8,510 bases of DNA from JBDTGE01 sp050742975 (GTDB taxonomy: Bacteria > Actinomycetota > Actinomycetes > Mycobacteriales > Jatrophihabitantaceae): positions 1 to 8,510 of the forward strand of contig JBOGDQ010000214.1 in NCBI GenBank assembly GCA_050742975.1, given 5' to 3'. Position 1 is the stretch's first letter. Every line of letters starts with the position of its first letter. Positions 5,767-8,510 of the stretch are shown here, one piece after another. The notes below the pieces were generated by a model. It was not told where the DNA came from, ran no database searches, and saw only the letters and a program-made list of their open reading frames with translations. Made by a program: the position numbers and the translations under genes.

Positions 5767-7071
5767 ATGCTGACCGCCCTCGGCTGGGTGGCGCTCGTTG
5801 TCCTCATTGCCGCGAACGCGCTGTTCGTGGCCGCCGAGTTCGCCCTGACCTCGGTCGATCGGGCCCGGCTGGAGCGCCGCGCGCAGACCGGTGATCGCCG
5901 AGCCGTCGCCGTCCGCCACGCGGTGGGCCAGCTGTCCTACCAACTGTCGGCCGCGCAGTTGGGCATCACGATCTGCTCGCTGCTGCTCGGCTTCGTCGCC
6001 GAGCCGGTCGTGGCGGACGTGCTCCGCCCCCTGGCCCGGACGGTCGGTCTGCCACACGCGGCGGCGGACGTGGGCGCCGTCGTGGTGGCGCTGCTGCTCG
6101 CCACGCTGGCGCAGATGCTGTTCGGCGAGCTGGTGCCGCAGAACCTCGCGATCTCCCGGCCGCTGGCCGTGGCGCGTGCGGTCATCCCGCTGCAGCGCGG
6201 GTGGGCGCTGGCCGGCCGTCCGGTGGTTTCCCTGTTCGACGGGGCGGCGAACGCGATCGTCCGTGGTCTGGGCGTCACGCCGCGCCAGGAGTTGCGTGCC
6301 GCACGCACGCCGGCCGAACTGCGCAGCGTGATCGCGTCCTCCGCCGAGGAGGGCACCCTGGACGCCGAGACGGCTCAACTGCTCAGGCACGCGCTCGCGT
6401 TCGGTGCCAAGAGAGCCGGCGACGTGATGACCGCGCGGGTCCGCATCCTGGCGCTGCGGCCTGAGGACACCGCCGCCGACCTGATCGACGCGGCGCGGAC
6501 GAGCGGGCGTTCGCGGTTCCCCGTTGCCGGAGAGGATCTCGACGACGTCGTGGGCATCGTCCACGTCAAGTACGCCTTCGCGGTGACGCGGGAGCGCAGG
6601 GCCGAGGTCCGCGTGCGTGCGCTGATGCGCCCTCCCCTGCGGGTGCCGGAGTCGCTCGACTGCGACGCGCTGCTCAAGCGACTGTCCCTGTCCCGCGCGC
6701 ACCTCGCGATCGTGGTGGACGAGTACGGCGGGACGGCGGGGCTGGTGACGGTCGAGGACCTGGTGGAGGAGCTGGTCGGGCAGATCCGTGACGAGCACGA
6801 TGCCGCCGAGATGCCCGAGGTTGTGGCGCATGGCCCTGGGCGCTGGTCGGTGTCCGGCCAGACGCACAAGGACGAGCTGGCCGAGTTGCTGGACATCGAG
6901 GCGCCTGCCGGCCCGTTCGACACGGTGGCCGGCGTGGTCATGGACAGGCTCGGCCGCATTCCCGTCCTCGGCGATGCAGTCGAGCTGGACGGGTGGCGGC
7001 TGAGCGTGATGGCGATGGACGGCAAGCGCGTCGACCGCGTCGAGATCGAGCACGGGCGGGGGCTGTCGTGA
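5767..7071 (+). CDS. CNNM/CorC-family membrane protein (DUF21, CBS pair, CorC_HlyC domain)
   Basis: A 434-residue membrane protein of the CNNM/CorC (often called hemolysin C) family, linked in other bacteria to Mg2+ or Co2+ export or homeostasis. The DUF21 membrane domain has three hydrophobic stretches (about 3-27, 60-85, 95-120) and the landmark FGELVPQNLAISRP at 119-132; the usual Lys after the Pro is Gln125 here. A CBS pair follows (about 216-278 and 283-344, including VVDEYGGTAGLVTVEDLVEE), of the kind that binds ATP-Mg in this family, then the CorC_HlyC domain (about 357-430, FDTVAGVVMDRLGRIP). ATG 5767 lies 7 bases after pheT with no clear Shine-Dalgarno, suggesting read-through and coupling. 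It overlaps the next CNNM gene by GTGA. A matching tandem pair, Rv1842c-Rv1841c, exists in M. tuberculosis at another locus. The old hemolysin label should not be taken literally. Confidence 0.9.
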   Translation: MLTALGWVALVVLIAANALFVAAEFALTSVDRARLERRAQTGDRRAVAVRHAVGQLSYQLSAAQLGITICSLLLGFVAEPVVADVLRPLARTVGLPHAAADVGAVVVALLLATLAQMLFGELVPQNLAISRPLAVARAVIPLQRGWALAGRPVVSLFDGAANAIVRGLGVTPRQELRAARTPAELRSVIASSAEEGTLDAETAQLLRHALAFGAKRAGDVMTARVRILALRPEDTAADLIDAARTSGRSRFPVAGEDLDDVVGIVHVKYAFAVTRERRAEVRVRALMRPPLRVPESLDCDALLKRLSLSRAHLAIVVDEYGGTAGLVTVEDLVEELVGQIRDEHDAAEMPEVVAHGPGRWSVSGQTHKDELAELLDIEAPAGPFDTVAGVVMDRLGRIPVLGDAVELDGWRLSVMAMDGKRVDRVEIEHGRGLS

Positions 7072-8078
7072 GCGTCTTGCTCGCAGTGCTGTTCCTGGCC
7101 GGCAACGCGTTCTTCGTCGGTGCGCAGTTCGCGCTCATCACGGCGCGTCGTGACCAGCTCGAACCGCTCGCGGCCGGGGGTGCGCGGTCGGCCCGCGTCA
7201 CGCTCGCGCAGCTGCGTGCCCTGCCGCGCATGCTCGCCGGGTCGCAGCTCGGCATCGCGGTCTGCTCGCTCGGGCTCGGCGCGGTCGCCGAACCGGCCTT
7301 CGCGCACCTGCTCGAGTCGGCACTGGACCCGATCGGCGTCTCGGACTCGCTCCTGCACCCGCTCGCGTTCGTCATCGCTCTGGCTTTCGTGTCGTTCTGC
7401 CACATGGTGCTCGGCGAGATGGTGCCCAAGAACCTTGCGCTTGCCGGCCCGGTGCGCGCCGCCCTCGTGCTGGGGCCGATCATGGCCGGCTGGGTGCGCG
7501 CCACCCGCCCGGTGCTCGTGGTTGTCAGCGGCATGGCCGACGCGATCGTCCGGCTGTTCGGAGCAGAGCCGAAGAGCGAGCTCGGCGGCGCCTACACGAG
7601 CGACGAGCTGGGCGCGCTGTTCACCGAGTCGGTGTCCGAGGGTCTGCTGGACCGCGACGAGCAGCGCCGCCTGCAGGCCGCGCTGCGGATCGAGACGACG
7701 ACAGCCGCCGATCTGCTCAGGCCGATCGCGGAGATCACGACGATCGGGCCGGACGCCACTGCCCGGGATGTGGAGCAGCTGGTGAGCGAGAGCGGGTACT
7801 CGCGATTCCCGCTTCGTGACGCCGACCGACTGATCGGATACGTCCACGCGAAGGATGTGCTCGCCGTGCCGGACGATCGGTTCGACGAGGCCCTCCCGGC
7901 CTCGATCACGCGGGCCATGGTGACCGTCGCTCCGGATGCCCCGGTGGCCGGCGTGCTGGCCGCGATGCGGCGCTCGGCGACGCACCTGGCGCGGGTCGAC
8001 GACGGCGAGCGGACGCTGGGCATGGTGACGCTCGAGGCGGTGCTGCGTGCCGTCGTGGTCGGCACCGCTGGTTCGTGA
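7068..8078 (+). CDS. CNNM-family membrane protein, short form without CorC_HlyC domain
   Basis: A 336-residue paralogue of the preceding gene. The DUF21 membrane part opens with LLAVLFLAGNAFFVGAQFAL and contains LGEMVPKNLALAGP at about 115-128, here with the normal Lys121. A CBS pair follows (about 212-268, SGYSRFPLRDADRLIGYVHA; about 274-333, ATHLARVDDGERTLGMVTLE). It then stops, so the C-terminal CorC_HlyC domain is absent; this is the normal form of the second member of such pairs (Rv1841c has about 345 residues) and not a truncation. GTG 7068 overlaps the TGA of the upstream gene (GTGA), with a G-rich stretch (7054-7062) as a possible ribosome site; the frame is open back to 6993, but only the GTG start puts the first membrane segment at the N-terminus. 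The pair may form a heterodimer, as the CNNM fold works as a dimer; that is inference. Confidence 0.88.
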   Translation: MSVLLAVLFLAGNAFFVGAQFALITARRDQLEPLAAGGARSARVTLAQLRALPRMLAGSQLGIAVCSLGLGAVAEPAFAHLLESALDPIGVSDSLLHPLAFVIALAFVSFCHMVLGEMVPKNLALAGPVRAALVLGPIMAGWVRATRPVLVVVSGMADAIVRLFGAEPKSELGGAYTSDELGALFTESVSEGLLDRDEQRRLQAALRIETTTAADLLRPIAEITTIGPDATARDVEQLVSESGYSRFPLRDADRLIGYVHAKDVLAVPDDRFDEALPASITRAMVTVAPDAPVAGVLAAMRRSATHLARVDDGERTLGMVTLEAVLRAVVVGTAGS

Positions 8079-8092
8079 GGCCGGGCCGCTGC

Positions 8093-8129
8093 TGCATGAA
8101 GTTGCGTGATGGTGCATAATCCTGCGCAT
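8093..8129 (+). promoter_or_regulatory. Putative ArgR operator (ARG boxes) at argC
   Basis: Four related heptads sit exactly 10 bases apart: TGCATGA (8093), TGCGTGA (8103), TGCATAA (8113) and TGCGCAT (8123). Ten bases is about one helical turn, so all four would face the same side of the DNA. Actinobacterial ARG boxes are built from TGCAT-like half-sites and are known upstream of argC, where the arginine repressor hexamer binds. The third heptad covers the -10 box and the fourth reaches the argC start codon, so binding would block transcription. The repeat pattern is seen directly; assignment to ArgR is inference from position and motif. Confidence 0.55.
8115..8120 (+). promoter_or_regulatory. 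argC -10 element, probably giving a leaderless transcript
   Basis: CATAAT differs from the consensus TATAAT by one base and stands out in GC-rich sequence. It ends 7 bases before the A of the argC ATG (8128), so transcription would start at or next to the start codon. There is no Shine-Dalgarno before the ATG, which fits leaderless translation, common in actinobacteria. No convincing -35 is present: CTGCAT at 8092-8097 has the right 17-base spacing but matches poorly. Confidence 0.55.
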
Positions 8130-8510
8130 GGGTGTTCGGGTGGCGGTCGTCGGCGCGAGCGGGTACGCCGGCGGTGAGCTGGTGCGTCTGGTGGTGGGGC
8201 ACCCGGACCTCGAGCTGGTTGCCGTCACGGCGCGGGGGAACGCGGGCCGGCCGGTCGGCGACATGTTGCCGAATCTGCGCTCCGTCGCGGAGCTGACGTT
8301 CGCGGAGACGAGCGCGGACGCGGTCGCCGAAGCCGACCTGATCTTTCTCGCGATGCCACACGGTGCCGCGCCGGCGTTCGTGGCCGGACTGCCGCAGACA
8401 CAGCGCATCGTCGACCTCGGCTCGGACTTTCGGCTCACCGACCCGGCTGCGCACGGCCGGTACTACGGCGGCGAGTATTCGGACGCCTGGACGTACGGCC
8501 TGCCCGAGCT
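8128..8510 (+). CDS. argC: N-acetyl-gamma-glutamyl-phosphate reductase, 3'-truncated
   Basis: ArgC reduces N-acetyl-glutamyl-5-phosphate with NADPH to the semialdehyde, the third step of arginine synthesis, in the cytoplasm. The first 127 codons are in the window. The N-terminal NAD(P)-binding fold is clear: VAVVGASGYAGGELVRLV at about residues 5-22, then HPDLELVAVTARGNAGRP, MLPNLRS, LIFLAMPHGAAP and IVDLGSDFRL, and finally YGLPEL at the window edge. The catalytic Cys region lies beyond the end and cannot be checked. ATG 8128 gives the normal MGVRVAVVGASGYAG opening. argC usually heads an arg operon (argJ, argB, argD, argF, argR) in actinobacteria, which would continue to the right; the promoter and operator directly at its start agree with that. 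Confidence 0.95.
   Translation, partial: MGVRVAVVGASGYAGGELVRLVVGHPDLELVAVTARGNAGRPVGDMLPNLRSVAELTFAETSADAVAEADLIFLAMPHGAAPAFVAGLPQTQRIVDLGSDFRLTDPAAHGRYYGGEYSDAWTYGLPE

Noticed and set aside
3786..5807. Long minus-strand open frame (673 codons) opposite pheT
   Set aside because: It mirrors the codon phase of a confirmed conserved gene; in 70% GC DNA such antisense frames stay open by chance. Its translation is Arg/Gly-rich with no recognisable domain.
8079..8092. Terminator between the CNNM pair and argC
   Set aside because: GGCCGGGCC leaves a one-base loop and there is no T-run, so no real hairpin terminator is visible.
5344..8438. Two further long minus-strand frames (569 and 687 codons) opposite the CNNM genes and argC
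   Set aside because: Same GC-driven artefact; they overlap each other and three well-supported plus-strand genes, and their products are low-complexity Arg/Ser/Ala-rich sequences.

Overview
The window is a dense, roughly 70% GC, all-plus-strand stretch of actinobacterial core chromosome. High GC at third codon positions, GTG and TTG starts, tight overlaps and the gene order infC-rpmI-rplT-(SpoU/TsnR rRNA methyltransferase)-pheS-pheT-...-argC all point to a high-GC actinomycete. The same backbone is known from Mycobacterium tuberculosis (Rv1641-Rv1644, Rv1649-Rv1650, Rv1652). I cannot name the genus.

Layout. 1-1248 holds the translation cluster: a 5'-truncated infC (IF3), rpmI (L35) and rplT (L20). 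A 146-base gap between rpmI and rplT is rich in stem-loops and starts with a 16-base direct repeat that includes the rpmI stop. 1265-2038 is a TsnR/SpoU-type 23S rRNA 2'-O-methyltransferase, probably starting at TTG. A short gap with a weak candidate promoter leads to pheS (2117-3220) and pheT (3285-5759), the two subunits of phenylalanyl-tRNA synthetase. Between them lies a 22-codon mini-ORF chained to both genes by TGATG and ATGA overlaps. Next come two tandem CNNM/CorC-like membrane proteins (5767-7071 and 7068-8078), coupled to each other by a GTGA overlap and starting 7 bases after pheT. The window ends in the first third of argC (8128-8510), whose start region carries a -10 box placed for leaderless transcription and four TGC-led heptads spaced exactly 10 bases apart, read here as an ArgR operator.

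Functionally, the first 5.7 kb is translation machinery: initiation, 50S assembly, rRNA modification and Phe-tRNA charging. The CNNM pair probably serves divalent-cation homeostasis and seems to be read through from pheST. argC opens the arginine biosynthesis operon under separate control. I see no mobile element, CRISPR array, tRNA, rRNA or defence system. The points of interest are small ones in the gaps: the coupled pheS-pheT mini-ORF, the structured rpmI-rplT spacer and the argC operator.
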